Assembly: GCA_033439265.1 (NCBI GenBank)
Contig: JAVTVX010000034.1
Coordinates: forward strand, 20,970,501-21,034,500
Source of the DNA: Dillenia suffruticosa
Lineage: Eukaryota > Streptophyta > Magnoliopsida > Dilleniales > Dilleniaceae
Direction of reading: 5' to 3'
DNA length: 64,000 nt
Both the position numbers and the translations under genes were made by a program. The notes under the pieces are model-generated. The model searched no databases. It was not told the origin of the DNA and was given only the letters and a program-made list of their open reading frames with translations. Shown here in pieces: positions 46,796 to 59,545 of this stretch. The number at the start of each line of letters is the position of its first letter. Positions within the stretch are counted from its first letter, which is position 1.

Positions 46796-47925
46796 ATTCT
46801 ACCTCCTTCTCAATTTCCTCCTCAATAGCTACAAAAAGAATTTTCATTTGTGGCACCTCTAACTTTTTCACTCCTTAAAGTGATGGCATTTGCATTCTCT
46901 CCTAGGTTCACCACAGTCTGCAATGGTAGCTTGCTTGATCCTTGTGCGTTTAAATGACTGATAGCTGTTGCCAACTGATTTACCTGATTCTCTAAATGTT
47001 GCATACTAACTTTTGTTTCCTATTGGAATTTGTGAGTACAAGTAACAAGAGATTTTACATTGTCTTCCAAAGACACGTGAGTTGGACGAACCTTTTGGTC
47101 TAAGTTGATACAACTGCTGCACTTTCCAAAATCTATGTTGCTTATTAGGATATGAATTCTGCATAGATGACTTGTTTCCTCTGTAACTTAGATTTTGGTG
47201 ATCTCTTCATCCATGGTTGTATGTGTTAGAGTAGGGATCATATTTCCTTGCCTGACCAGGCAATTCTCCTACAGCATTCACATGCTCTTCACCTCCATCT
47301 TGCATAATGGGATACATATCAGTCGGCTGTCCCATTGTTGAACAGATGCCACATACCTTTAATTGTTTTATATTCCCTACTGGAATGTTGTTGTATTTTG
47401 TACTTATCTTTTTTACTTTCCTTAATGGTGCATTTTGTCTCATGCTAAATTGTTGTGAGTTTGCCGCCATGGTCGATATCAAATTTCTAGCAACCGCAAG
47501 CGTCTTGTCCACCAATACTCCTCCATTTGCTGTATCTATCATATATCTATCCATAAAAAGTAAACCCTCCATAAAAATATTAGATGAGCAATTGATCACT
47601 TATCTGATGGTGGGGACAACTCACACATAGCTTCTTAAATTGCTTCCAATACTTATACAACGTCTCTCCACTATCCTGGTAAATGCCACAGATCTCCTTC
47701 CTTATGCTTGCTGCTCTGGATACCGAAAAGTATGTCTCCAAGAGCAATCCCTCCATCTCGTTCCATCTTGCAATTGTTCCAGAAGGTAGGCAATACAATC
47801 AATCCTTTATAGCATCTACTAAGATGAATGGGAATGCTCGAAATTTAATCTGCTCCTCTGTTACACTAGTTGGTCTCATGCTCAAATAAACTACATGAAA
47901 CTCCTTTAGATACTTGTTGGAAAAC
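46796..47925 (-). pseudogene. Gypsy (Athila-like) gag, antisense, broken
   Basis: Minus-strand text from the right: YLKEFHVVYLSMRPTSVTEE, IKFRAFPFILVDAIKD, MYCLPSGTIARWNEMEG, ASIRKEICGIYQDSGETLYK, FKKLCVSCPHHQISDQLLI, MDRYMIDTANGGVLVDKTL, then QVNQLATAISHLNAQGS and NANAITLRSEKVRGAT. This is the full order of an Athila-like retrotransposon gag up to the gag-protease linker. Frameshifts and stops are present. The break at 46795 is the CACTA junction. Confidence 0.88.
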
Positions 47926-47929
47926 TAGT

Positions 47930-48175
47930 GGAAAATGTTTGAGAGAAATAGTTGTAAAGTCTAACAGGTATCTAAGTAAACTAATTATGTACTATTTTGG
48001 AAAAATAGTGAATTGAAAATTGACTGAAAGTGCACGTATATCGAGAAGGATAAAACTACTATAAATCTCATATGCATATTCTTCCTCTATTTATTCTCTC
48101 AATCTTTATTCAAATCCAAAAAATTCAAAAATGTCAAAAACAACCTACTCACCCCCTCTAGATTATTCATTGTTG
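47930..48175 (+). repeat. SIRE-type LTR remnant (3' end)
   Basis: AACTAGTGGAAAATGTTTGAG, CCACTATAAA-like text, CTTCCTCTATTTATTCTCTC and AAATCCAAAAAATTC follow in the same order as the end of the LTR at 9720-9990. No primer site or coding part follows. Confidence 0.6.
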
Positions 48176-49214
48176 TTTCTTCAGCCATACTTGGAGAGAG
48201 AGAGAAATATAGTGAGAGAAAAGTTTTAAACTTTCTAATCAATAGTGCATTTTGAGATTATATAGTAGGGGTATTTGTATAAAATAGTCTCATACCATTA
48301 ATTAGCACAAATTGAGAGGACAAATTGTTATAATCATGCTTCAGTGATTGGCTTTGAATTAAGGCCAATCACACAAGTAATTAATTAATTATGGTACCAC
48401 CAAGAAACTCACATAATCACAAGGAAAGGAAACCTTAAAAGAGAAAAAAAAATAACCAATAAGAAAAACATTTGCTAAGGCTAAGGAATACCTAATTTGT
48501 AATGGGCAACATGGCAATTTTAAGTGCATAGAGTAGAATTAGCAATGAGTTACTCTTCCATTATTTTAGAAGTTTTCTTTAATGTAAACACAATATCTAA
48601 TTTTGGAATCCAAGTCTTTGTAAACTTGATAATTCTAAATGGATATCATGTATATACTCTAAACATGAATTGAGGGAAAAATTATTTGATTTTCTTTCCA
48701 TAAAAATTAGACAAAAAATAGAAATCCAAAAACGAAAAAAAAAAAATCTCTCTCTAGAAAAAGGAAAGAGAACTTTGCCCATTTTATTTTATTTACAAAA
48801 TTAAAAGACTTTGATATACCTAGCAAATATGTTTATGTACAACACCAAAGCATTTGATTGAATGGTAACATACTCGATTTCTTTGTAAAAAGACTTGAGT
48901 TCGAGTTGTTCCAATGGCATAAGCAGATGAATCTTTGTAAGGAGTTTTCAATCCTGGTATCTGGCTCACATGTGAGGACACTTGTATACAAGTTTCTTCA
49001 TATTTGAGTCAGATATGAGGATTTAAAATCCAAACAAAGATTTAACAAACCTAATATTTTTGGGTTTTCTTAGTCTTTCCAAACACCCAATATCCTCCTT
49101 ATTATATTATTTTATCCCTTTTATTGTAATATCAAAGCGATATCAATCAATAACCTCTTACAAAACCCTTTTTCTCGTCTTAATAAAATCAATTATGAAA
49201 ATTAGAATATATAA
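48176..49214. other. Unassigned AT-rich stretch with a possible SINE head
   Basis: No gene is recognised. At 48856-48925 a possible A box (TTGATTGAATGG) and B box (GAGTTCGAGTTGTTCC) are spaced as in tRNA-derived SINEs and resemble the head of the copies at 62856 and 63865. No target duplication was found. Confidence 0.4.
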
Positions 49215-50098
49215 ATGAAAGCATTCTTTGGATCCCAAGATATTTAGAATATTATAGAAAGTGGGTATGAAGAGCCTGAAAAAGTTGTAACTCTCTCTTA
49301 TCAATATTGGGAAGTGTTAAAAGAAAATCATAAGAAAGACAAAAAGGTTTTGTACTTTATTTCTCATGCCATTGATGAATCTGACTTTGAAAAAGTTGCG
49401 GCGGCACCCTCCTCTAAGCAAGCCTAGGATATATTCCAAAATGCTCATAAAGGAGTTAAAAAGATGAAAAAGATTCGCCTTCAAAGCTTGTGCAGAGAGT
49501 TTGAAACTTTACAAATAAAAGAGTCCAAATATGTTTTGAACTATTTCACAAGAGTTTTGACCATAGTCAATCAACAAAGAAGAACCGGTGAGAAAATTGA
49601 TGATAATAGAGTTGTAGAAAAAATTCTAAACTCTCTAGATATCAAATTTAACTATATTTTAATGGTTATTGAGGAGTCAAAAGATTCGGAGACAATGACA
49701 ATTGATGAACAAAGGTTCACAAAGACAAATGAAGAGTCATTGGTGCAAGCACTTCAAGCCAAGGTTTCGCTCAAAGAAGTAAAAGGAAGTAAGTGGTGAT
49801 CGAGGACGAGGTCAAGGCAACAGTAGAGGATGGCGCCGCGGATATGGTCATGGACAAGGTGGTTCTTCTAGAGAGGAGGAGAAAAGTCAAAGTCTAAAAA
49901 GACATGGACAATCATCAAAAAGCCAAAGGTATCATAAATCAAAAATACATTGCTACGAATCCTAAGGATGGGGCTGTCGATGTGGTAGTGGACAAAGAGG
50001 TTGAAGAAGAGAAGTCAAAGTCCAAAACGACTTGGAGAATTATCAAGAAGCCAAAATATGACAAATCAAAAATTCGTCACTATATTTGGATTTTGTAA
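49215..50098 (+). pseudogene. Copia gag fragment (UBN2 type)
   Basis: MKAFFGSQDI, stop, NIIESGYEEPEKVVTLSYQY, HKKDKKVLYFISHAIDESDF, then the open part 49464-49799 (IRLQSLCREFETLQIKESKY, GEKIDDNRVVEKILNSLDIK). This is the UBN2 gag domain of plant Copia elements. An RG-rich tail and degenerate zinc-knuckle repeats follow to about 50098. No LTR or pol is attached; it directly precedes the reductase pseudogene. Confidence 0.85.
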
Positions 50099-51844
50099 TT
50101 TATATTCAGTAGGTTATTTATTACTTAAATTATGTGCTTATGCAAATAATCCCAAGAAAATAGAACACCTACTTGTGTTTGAGGGAGCTGACGATTGAAA
50201 GAAAGATCTTTTGATTCGGTGATTGATAGTTGTGAAGTTGCCTTCCATATGGCTTCTCCTGTTAGTTTATCTCCCAATGATCCTTAACTCCGTCCTCTTC
50301 TATCTTTTGTTCTCATTTCACTTCTAAGCTCAACCTTTTCCCATGTGTGCTTTTGATTCTTCAAATTTTATGCCTATATAATGTTCAAATTATGGTGCAC
50401 GTCATCAGTGATACATGGAGAATGACTTAACTCAAATTGCAAAATCCTAATTATAGGATCTAAAAAAAATAATACTTATTTTTTGCAATTTTTAAATTAT
50501 TTTTGGTCTGCAGTGACCAGACAAAACCAGGCAATTAAACCTCATTGACGTTGGTATACCTGTCCCAAATCATTGCAATGACACTCCTATAGAAATCGTC
50601 TGAAAAAACGATAGCCCAAAATATAGATTATTTATATTTTTAACCTTATTTGTAGAACTTCGAGGCAAGTGCGCTTTTTCCCTCTAATTAGGCATACAAA
50701 GCTCGCATTATGATATCTATTCTGTATGGTCTTGTTTGAAACACAAATTGAGATTATCTAGTCAATGATGAGCGTTAGATGAAATCAACAAGAAGTACCG
50801 GGTAGCCAATACCTCAAAATCTGACATGAGGGGCTACATATGGATTATCGAAAATCTGGGCGATTAGTTTGTTAATTGGATAGTTCTCTGAGAATTTGCC
50901 CCATTAAAACATTTGTAGATGATTTAACATTGGCTTGTAGAATAAACTAACATTGGAAGGAGAACATTTTAGTTTTTATAACTTTGGAATAACTTTTCCA
51001 GATCCCAACAGTCAAAGACACCAGCTAGGCTAAACCTTGTATTTACTTTGACAAAAAATTGTTTGGCAATATAATTTTGCTGATCTTGTCTTGATCCATA
51101 TGGTGCCATATATGCAACTAAACAATGGAAGAAGTGTGCCATCTTTGGTGCAACTTAGCCTTTTATCTGTCTTTTTTTGTTATAAGCAAATATTTCTTCC
51201 ACTGATATAGATGAGAGACCTTTTTTGAGATTTCTGCATGTGTTTTGTGTACCTGAATGATGTCGGGTGGTCTATTCATTACACTCCTTTTTTTTTTACG
51301 CCAGAGCTCTTTTTGTTCCCAATCGATTATTTATCTTGAATATAATTATTGGTTTGCTGACTATGTACTAATTGCATTTGAATTGTTTTAATTTTCAGAT
51401 GGAGTTAATTGGCACTCTGGTGAAGGGAACACTCAATGTCCTTGGCTCTTGTGTGAAAAATCTATCAGTCAAAAGAGTGGTTCTGACATCTTTCATTGAT
51501 GCAGTTTTATGGAATAAAAGACGTTGAACTCCTAACGTTGTAGCTAATGAAACTTGGTTTTCAAATCCTGGGTTTTGTAAGGAAACCAAAGTAAATCTAT
51601 TGATCACTTGTAAACATCATTGAGGAAAGCTCAGTTCCCATGCTTAATTTAACTCTTCATTTTGAAGTGAAATGGAATGTTTTAATTTGAATCACCACAA
51701 TTGGTAAATGTTCTCAAAAACCTTGGTCGAACACGCTACACGGAGATTTGCAAAAGAGAAAGGCATCAATATGGTCACAATTAATCCACCAATGGTGATA
51801 GGTCCCCTTTTACAGCCAATTCTTAATGCAAGTGTTAAAGCAAT

Positions 51845-53116
51845 TGTTGGATATAAAGAGAAGATAGCATCCTCAACACTAGAACCTAGCCCAAAATGGA
51901 CCAGCTCTCTGCCAAGAAAAGACCAAAGAGACTAGTTGACTTATGAAGAACATGAGTCAACCTATGAAGTTGATAAGTCAATTTTTGAAGAACATAAGTC
52001 AACCTAAATATGAAATATCTAATCCAATCTTGTGCAAAACTAGATAAGTCTACCCGTAAAGATAACAAGTCAACTTGCTATGTAATAGCATGTATGTATG
52101 TAGCGGCTAGATTCTAGACCCTAGAAGTTAAATAAGTCAACCTGTCAAGTTCACAGGTTGACCATCTAAGGCATCAAGTGGACCTGTAATTCACAGGTCG
52201 ACTTACTTTTTGGCCAGTCCAGAAAACAACAACCCCATTCCATCAACAACAGCAGCCCACCTTTGGCCCATGAAAGGGAGCTTCGAAGACCTCAAAGCAA
52301 AGCCCCAAGCAAGGCCCATGAGCTTTCCTCAATCTGGCCCAAAACATGACATAATATTGGCCCAGGAAAGCGTCCAGAACACCATGAGCTAAATTCCATC
52401 TTTGAACTTGTCCGGCTTAATCCAGCATTGTGCAAACTATTTAAGACCCAGAGAGCATTCAAGATCAGGTACAAAGGAAGCCCAAGGGTGTGAAGGAAAG
52501 CCCAAAAAGATAGCCCAAACTACCATGGCAGTGCAGAAGCCAACGTCTAGAAGGCTCTCTCCCCTCATTTCTGCTAGATAGTTGCTTTGCTTTCTCTATA
52601 AATAAGGTCCTCACTTCCCATTTGAAGGATGGAAGAGAGTGGAGAGAAGTTGAAAGTATTAGAGAACTTATAAGAATAGAATTGAAGTGAGAGGATGTTA
52701 GACATGGATCAAAGAACTAAGAGATGATACTCTCTAGTTGGAATGTCCTCTTCACTTCCTATTCGACCACTCACATTTAGGGTATTGTCCCAAGTGTCTA
52801 TCTTTGAGCAATTGACCCACATATGTTTTGGGCAATCGTGCCTTTGTCATGGGCAATTATCTCACACAGTCTTTAAACAACTTTGAGCATTGTCTCACCA
52901 AACTTTGTACACAATCTCGTACACTCTTTTTGATACATAATCAAAGTATTTTATGGAGATTATTATCACAAAATCATAGCCTCTTATTATTCTTTCAACT
53001 CCTTCACAAGTCCTTCCATCATTCTTCCAAAAACCTTGAGTTTTATCTCAATCTTCTTCATAAATGCTTCCACAAACACTTTGAGCTTTATCTCAAACAC
53101 ATTAAAATTTTCAACA
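51845..53116 (+). repeat. Left LTR of the short LTR element
   Basis: 1272 bp, TGTTGGATATAAAG to TTTTCAACA, followed directly by the primer site. A TATA-like CTATAAATAAGG lies near 52595. Confidence 0.88.
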
Positions 53117-54025
53117 TGATATCAAAGCAAGTTTGGTGCTTCCAAAATCAAAACAAGTTCGATTCGTCATTTTTTCTCATCAAGAGCAGGCTCTTTTCTA
53201 TGCTTTTATGAGCACCCAGTGGCAAAAAGGAGCAAGTTACATCATGCCCTAGAAGTCTAGATGTGGGGACAATCGTCTCCAAAGTTGGATACAAAGATGG
53301 CCTTCAAACAAGCTCTTGAAGGCACTTTGGGAAAGCTGTCTCTTTGACGTAGCATGGGTTTTCAATCCCTCCAGCCTTATGCTTCAAAGGTACAACTGGT
53401 GGTAATGAAGGCGTGCATCAAGTGGCTAGAAAATTTGGGGCCAATCTTACCCCTTGTATGGTGAAGACAAGTAGTACTAGAAATTTGCTACTAAGTCCTT
53501 ATATGCTGCTCAAACCCTCAAAGACAAATCCAGTTCATATCGACTTCAAAGGTCATGCCTAATCTAGCAGTGATCCTAAGGAGCAATCAAGCTTGGTTGT
53601 TCTTGAAGGCATTCCAAAGTAGCCCAAACATGTCAAGGTTATCCGGGTTCAATTTTTGCTCTAAGAACTTTTTAGAAAATAAATTTATATTTTGATAACT
53701 AACCAAAGATGATGTGATATCAGTAGAAAATAGGTTTCATTTGTGAATTCAAGAATATCTACAGGTTTTTTATCAAACAACCTCCTTGTCAATCCAATGG
53801 GGAGAAAAGTTAGGTGCAAGGGGGAGGAGATCCGGTACAAGGAAAATCCAAAGATGGAGCCTCTTTATACGCTAGAAAATTGAAGCAAAAGCCAAGATCA
53901 CCCTAGTGTGAAAAGTCATGATCATCCTGATACTTGCACCTAGGAAACAACAGCTAAACAATTTCAAGGCTTCTTCTGCAAGCTTTGGCTCCAAGAAGAA
54001 CCATTCACCATGCTTGGGGGGGGAG

Positions 54026-55430
54026 TGTTGGAAATGAAGGGAAGATGGCATCCTGGATACTAGAATCTACCCTAGAATGACCAGCTTTCTAGCCAGAAAA
54101 GACCAAAGTGACAAGTTGACTTATGTAGAACATGATTCGATATGTGAAGTTGATAAGTCAACTTGTCTTCATAAGTCAACCTAACTATAAAATATCTAAA
54201 TTTATCTTGTGCAAAATTGAATGAGTCAACCTGTGAAGATAACAGGTCAACTTGCTATGTAATAGCTTGTGTGTAGCTGGCAGATTCTAGCCTTAGGAGG
54301 AAAATAAGTCGACGTGTGAAGTTCACATGCCAACCTACTAAGACATAAGTCGACCTATGAACTTCATAGGTCAACATGCTTTGTGCCCAATTCAGAAAAC
54401 AGTACATTTTTTTTTATATCATGTCTTGGATATCGCACGGTATCCGGGGTTCACCCCGACTAATCCGAACCGACCGCTATAGTGGTTTCTTTCCGAAGAC
54501 GGGTCTCCCAACGGAAAATGCTCAGTACATGGGCTTTGGCCCATCTTGGCCATAGTCCAACCCCATTCTATCAGCGGTGGAAGCCCACCTTTAGCCTATG
54601 AAAGGGAGCTTCCAAGACCTCAAGACAAAGCCCTAATCAAGGCCCAAGAGCTCTCCTCAATCCAGCCCAAAAGGTGGCAGAATGCTGGCTAAGGAAAGTG
54701 TCCAGAACATCGAGGGCTTCATTCCATGTACAAACTTTTCCAACTTAATCCAGCATTGTGCAAGTTCTCTCAGGCCCAAAAAAACATTCAGGATCAGGTC
54801 CAAGGAGGCCCAAAGATGTGAAGAAAAGCCCAAGAAGATAGCCCAAACTGCTGAGGGCAGTTTGGGCAATGTAGAAGCCTAATAGCCGTTGGCATTCCTA
54901 CGGCCAGAAGGCTCTCTCCCCTCATTTCTACCGGCCAGTTGTCTTGCTTTCTCCATAAATAAGGTCCTTGTTTCCCATTTGAAGGATGGAAGAAAGTGGA
55001 GAGAAGTTAAGATCATTAAAGAACTTGTGAGAATAGGATTGAAGTGTGAGAATATTAGAGATGGGTCAAAGAATTAAGAGACAATCTTCTCTAGTTGGAA
55101 TGTCCACTTCACTTCCCACTCAACCACTCACATTTAGGGCATTGTCCCAAGTATCTATCTTTGAGCAATTGACCCACATATGTTTAAGGCAATCATCCCT
55201 TTATCATGGTCAATTGTTGAACATTGCCTTTAAACATCTCTGAGCATTGTCTCACCAAACTTTGTACACAATCTTGTACACTTTCTTTGATACATAATCA
55301 AAGTATTTTATTGAGATTAATTCTCTCAAAATCATAGCCTCTTATTGTTCTTTCAACTCTTTCACAAGTCCTTCCATCATTCTTCCAAAAACCTTTGAGT
55401 TTTATCTCAAACACAATAAAAATTTCAACG
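54026..55430 (+). repeat. Right LTR of the short LTR element
   Basis: 1405 bp, TGTTGGAAATGAAG to TTTCAACG. It is longer than the left copy mainly because of the 115-bp SINE and its duplication at 54400-54530. Confidence 0.88.
54408..54522 (-). mobile_element. 5'-truncated SINE in the right LTR
   Basis: 115 bp flanked by CAGTACAT on both sides (54400-54407, 54523-54530) and absent from the left LTR. On the minus strand it ends CCAAGACATGATA plus a run of A, and contains GGTTCGGATTAGTCG. Both words recur in the full-length copy at 63537-63779. Confidence 0.85.
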
Positions 55431-55452
55431 GCAATTCTATCTCTATTGAATG

Positions 55453-56037
55453 GTTAGCTCTTTTTATAAGCATTAGTATATTTTGTATCTTCCATTTTCT
55501 TCATAGATTGCCAATAATTGCTTATATCTAAATTAGGGGCATGTCTCTTCCTTTTCATAATAGAATTACTGGTTGTTTTGCGGCACTTCAGCCTAATCAG
55601 TTGAATTATGAAAACAAGTTCAAGAGGAGTACAGAGAAAAATGAGATAAAGTAATAAAAAATGAGGTGCTCTGCTAACACAGGCTGATATTTATTTTCTC
55701 AAACTTTCTGTCCCCTTTTTCCCCCTGAAATGGATGTGCCCTGACAAGCCAGTGATGGGGCAATTCTAGGGGTGGAACCATGCTACTTAGGTTATTCAAG
55801 GATTTAATTAATGTTGAATTATGGTTAGAAACTCTAATCAGAGTGAGTAAATTGACCGGTATCTTAGGATATATGAGAAGTGTAAAAACATTCAAGTAAA
55901 CTCTATTTTAGATATATTGGAGGTGGAGGTAGAGGTAGAGATAGAGATAGAGATTGCTGAAAGTTTGATTACCAGTTTGAGCAACTTTGCGGAGCTGTTT
56001 CTGGTAGATACATTCTTTTACCAAAAGTGTCCCAAGC
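55453..56037. other. Reductase intron, left part
   Basis: Starts with the donor GTTAGC. It has no gene. A GAGGTA/GAGATA repeat lies at 55919-55955. The solo LTR begins at 56038. Confidence 0.7.
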
Positions 56038-56584
56038 TGTCACGCCCCGAATCGGGATCGTGAACAATCGCCCGTTGTCCCTGGATGCCGACTGTATTTT
56101 TACAAAAAATCGGACAGAACCTCCCCATAAATCGGAGGTTTCCCATGTACAATTTCACCTGTATATGACATTCATCCTGTAAAAATAAACATTTGGCCAT
56201 CCCGGCCTCTCCAAAATCAACAAATACCACAGCCAACATCCAAAACAATGCAAGGCTATAAAGTTTCTAGTAGTTCTAGCAACAGACCTCTACTGTCATG
56301 CCCAACTAGAGAATGAGCAGCCGCCACACCGAGCGGACTTAAATTCTACGCATATATAAAATAAATTCCCAAGTTATTTTTAAATATTTACAAATGTCTC
56401 AATGCAATGAAATAATTCAATACAAGGGTTCCACGAATAAATATTCATAATTTATACAGTCAACTCTCCAATACATAATAATATCACCAATCATTGTAGC
56501 GGAAGAGATGAAAAATAACCATACCCAAACCCAGTGATATCTCCTCGGTCCAACACTAATCCTGTGGGAAAGAAAGCGAGGGGT

Positions 56585-56606
56585 GAGTATCTAAGGGAAG
56601 ATACTC
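56585..56606 (+). other. Conserved hairpin in solo LTR family S
   Basis: GAGTATCT, loop AAGGGA, AGATACTC: an 8-bp perfect stem. Copy A has the counterpart at 33938-33959 with one mismatch. Confidence 0.6.
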
Positions 56607-58461
56607 AGTAAGTGAGGGGATTGACATCGTACTATCAATATCGAGGGTGAACTTGGAGTGTCAAAACATAGATAAGAAAATATCCACAGTGTGCAAACCG
56701 ATCATGTTATTTCAAAATCATATATAATACGCACACATCAGAAAGCAAAATATGCATCCAATATTTACATCAATTTCATGAAGAGCTGGCCAATAAAATA
56801 TTCCCGGCAATGGTCTACCTCGACCAAGGACGGCGCATTGGGGGTTTTTCCAAATGCAAGTATTAAATAATGGCTCTCTACCCCAATGTTGGCCACAGAC
56901 TATCCCAACTAGCTTGTAAATAATCATAATGTACATATAACTAGTCGGCCGTGTATGGTGCCCCCGCCTGGTGCTAGACGGAGCCGTACTCAACGTCCTC
57001 TCCGATGAGGGTCAACCTGGGACACCCATACACATGACAATCTAGCGGATACCTCCGACCGAAACGTATCCAGACACAAGGGGTGCCTCTACCAGATGTC
57101 CTTCGTAGCTACGGATCACAATATCATATCGGCCGGGCACGTAGCCCCATGCATCCCATCACCATGTCGGCCGAGCATATAGCCCCATGCATCATATCAT
57201 AACGTCGGCCGGGCATACAGCCCAATATGTAAGTAAATCCATTTAAATCCATGTGCCAATACAGTGGAAATATTAAAGTATATCAATATGTCGAAAATGT
57301 GGCACAATATTCAGTTATCAAAACTCATGGATGCATATCAATAAAGGCAGAATTTAAAACACTCCAAAGATCACAAAATATTTCATAAAATATTCGAAAG
57401 TCATAACAATCATACATTTTGCAGAAACATATCATTCAAAAAGTATTTTTGAAATATGGTTTTCAATCAATAGCGAATGTCAAAGTCCCACTCACTGTTC
57501 TACAGGAGGGAAATCACTCCCTACTGACAAGCCAAATCAGATCTGACCGCTCGAGTCTCCAAAAGATCAACCTAAATCAGATTATCAACATTTAATATCA
57601 AATAAAAGCCAAATCAGGGATTTTCAATTTTTTCCTTCCAAATATATACTACCAAATTTACAAAACTTCGTTATAGATTCTCGTTTCCTCAATTTCGACT
57701 CATCAAACTCACCAATGGTCGAGTATCTAATATTTCTCATTTTTTTTGTCTAATTTTTCTCGGATTTCACACATTTCAATATATTATATAACTTTCGATC
57801 TAAATTCGACCTAATTTCGATAGAATTAATTCAAATGTTGAAAATGTTGCATTTCTCTCAACCTGGTCTAAAACCTGTAATATTTACCATTTGAAACACA
57901 AGTGAGAAATTTAAGTCAAATTACCAATAATTTTCGAAACCCTAGTATGTACATGGAATCGAGAATTCATTTACCTATGCAGAGGGTCACGGGTCGTCGT
58001 GGGCTCGCAGGCCAGGGGCTGGACTGGGCCGCGGGCCGTGCTGAGCCTGCGGGCTTGGACGGGCTGTTGGGCCTGGTGGGCCCGTGGGCTTGCTGCTGAT
58101 GGGCCTGCGGGCTGGTGCTCGCCCGTGCACTGGTGCGCGCTCGTGCGCCGGCTCGCGCGCACTAGTGCGCTGCCGCACCCCCGTGCACGCTGGGCCGCGC
58201 ACGCTCGTGCGCTGGCTCGCGCGCTCGCAGCCTCTCTCGCGCTCGCGGCCTCGGTCCTGCTCGTGGCCTGGGCTCGCGCTGCGGGCTGGGTCCTGCTCGG
58301 GCTCGAGCTGTGGGATCGCGCTGTGGGCCCGAGCTATGGCGGAAGGCGGTGCTCGCAGAGGCTCGCGGCGGAGGAAGGCGAGGCGGAGAGAGTGCGATCG
58401 CACGAGATCGCGATGAGAGATCGCGGGAGATTGCGATAAGAGATCGCGAGGAAATGAGCCG

Positions 58462-58523
58462 CGGGAGAAAGAAGAAGAAGAAGAAGAAGAAGAAGAAGAA
58501 GAAGAAGAAGAAGGAGGAGGAGG
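58462..58523. repeat. (GAA)n microsatellite in solo LTR copy B
   Basis: A run of about 15 AAG units followed by AGG units. It is not found at the matching place in copy A, which instead has CT-rich sequence near 32218-32300 on the other strand. Confidence 0.85.
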
Positions 58524-58666
58524 CGATGGCGGCGAGGGCACGGGAGAAGCGCGGTGGTAGGGAAGGGGAATCGCCGCAGAAGAGAGAGAGAGAGAAGAGG
58601 GGAATTTGGGGCTTTAGCCCTAATTCAATTTGGGGAGGGCCAAAACGCTGCGTTTTGGCTCTCCCT

Positions 58667-58705
<39 letters not shown>

Positions 58706-59545
58706 GCTTGGTGTTACACAAGCGACAATCAACTAATTTCATACAATTCTTAGAGTGCATTTATCCAATTAACAAGCTGGTGTGCAGCCGGTGTTAACAA
58801 CTGGTATATACATGCAATTCAGAGAGTATATGGCATCGGCTATTTCTTCACAGGCTGACCCAACACACACACTATATTGCATATATGTATTGTACATGAG
58901 GGCAAATGTTTATGTATATTCTCCCGGTCCTTGTTAAGTTCATGTTCAATTGATGCTGGAGCTCAAACATTTCGAATCTATACTTATGGGAGGGTCATTG
59001 TTAAAAATGTTGCGGAGGCTTGTATTCAAGCATTTGAGATCCCTTCAGCTAATGGAAGATACTATGTATCAGAAAGAACGGCATTCTTCTCCCACTTTCT
59101 GGAAGGTGAGTCTACTGTCTACAAGTTCTTGTAATGTACGACTGTCACTGCCATATTGTTAGGCAAAAATGAAATGCATCTGCAGTTTCAACATCTGTTA
59201 GGCTAGATATTTTTTCTTGTCGTCCACGGTCAGCTATTAGAGATGGCTCTGGTGGGTTAAATGCACGGCCTTAACATAATCATGAGGCCTTGGAGAATGC
59301 TTGTGTCGCAGAATGAAAGCATAATCACCAACTATAGGCCTCGAGTCATAGCTATGTTTGGACTTTCTACTTTTGATGTCTTTGCTTTTTTTTTTTTCAT
59401 TTTTCTTGGTTCAAGTGCTTTGATGTGTTAACTGTCACAGTATGGTCTATTTCTTCTGATTCATCTCTAAATTCCTTTGGAAGTGAACCTTAAAGAAACC
59501 ATTGAGAGCTTAAAGGAGAAAAAGTTCATAAGTTTTGAGTACTAA

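Larger units (their letters stand above)
51845..55430 (+). mobile_element. Short non-autonomous LTR retrotransposon in the reductase exon
   Basis: LTRs at 51845-53116 and 54026-55430 flank only 909 bp. GCAAT duplications (51840-51844, 55431-55435) are perfect, and removing the element restores the reductase frame VKAILSLLN. Primer site TGATATCAAAGC at 53117 and polypurine tract GGGGGGGGGAG before the right LTR set plus orientation. The interior has no gag or pol text. The LTRs carry many GTCAACCT and AAGTTGAC words and end AAAATTTTCAACA. The right LTR has a SINE inserted. Confidence 0.92.
56038..58718 (+). mobile_element. Solo LTR (family S, copy B), plus orientation
   Basis: 2681 bp with perfect CAAGC duplications (56033-56037, 58719-58723), lying in an intron of the reductase pseudogene. 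It begins TGTCACGCCCCGAATCGGG and ends AGCTTGGTGTTACA. It matches copy A along its length: the hairpin near 56585, a dinucleotide-rich core with strong CpG content (57990-58430), a GCTTTAGCCCTAATT block, and a T run before the end. No gag or pol is present. Confidence 0.87.
50110..59545 (+). pseudogene. Cinnamoyl-CoA reductase-like (SDR extended) pseudogene, five exon remnants
   Basis: Intact relatives are NADPH-dependent reductases of phenylpropanoid or aldehyde substrates in the cytosol. Exon remnants: about 50110-50287 (NNPKKIEHLLVFEGA, then FDSVIDSCEVAFHMASP); 51399-51590 ([20 protein letters not shown], then NETWFSNPGFCKETK, donor GT at 51591); about 51697-51844 joined to 55436-55452 ([44 protein letters not shown]); 58962-59105 (AQTFRIYTYGRVIVKNVAEA, QAFEIPSANGRYY); about 59472-59545 (LKETIESLKEKKFISFEY, stop). 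The N-terminal nucleotide-binding loop is not found. The catalytic Y-x3-K reads stop-MFSK, so tyrosine is now TAA. Another stop follows DAVLWNKRR, and an LTR element splits exon 3. Non-functional. Confidence 0.87.

Noticed and set aside
57987-58541. 184-codon minus-strand and 146-codon plus-strand open frames
   Set aside because: Same situation in solo LTR copy B; low-complexity Ser/Pro/Arg text from GC-rich and GAA-repeat DNA.
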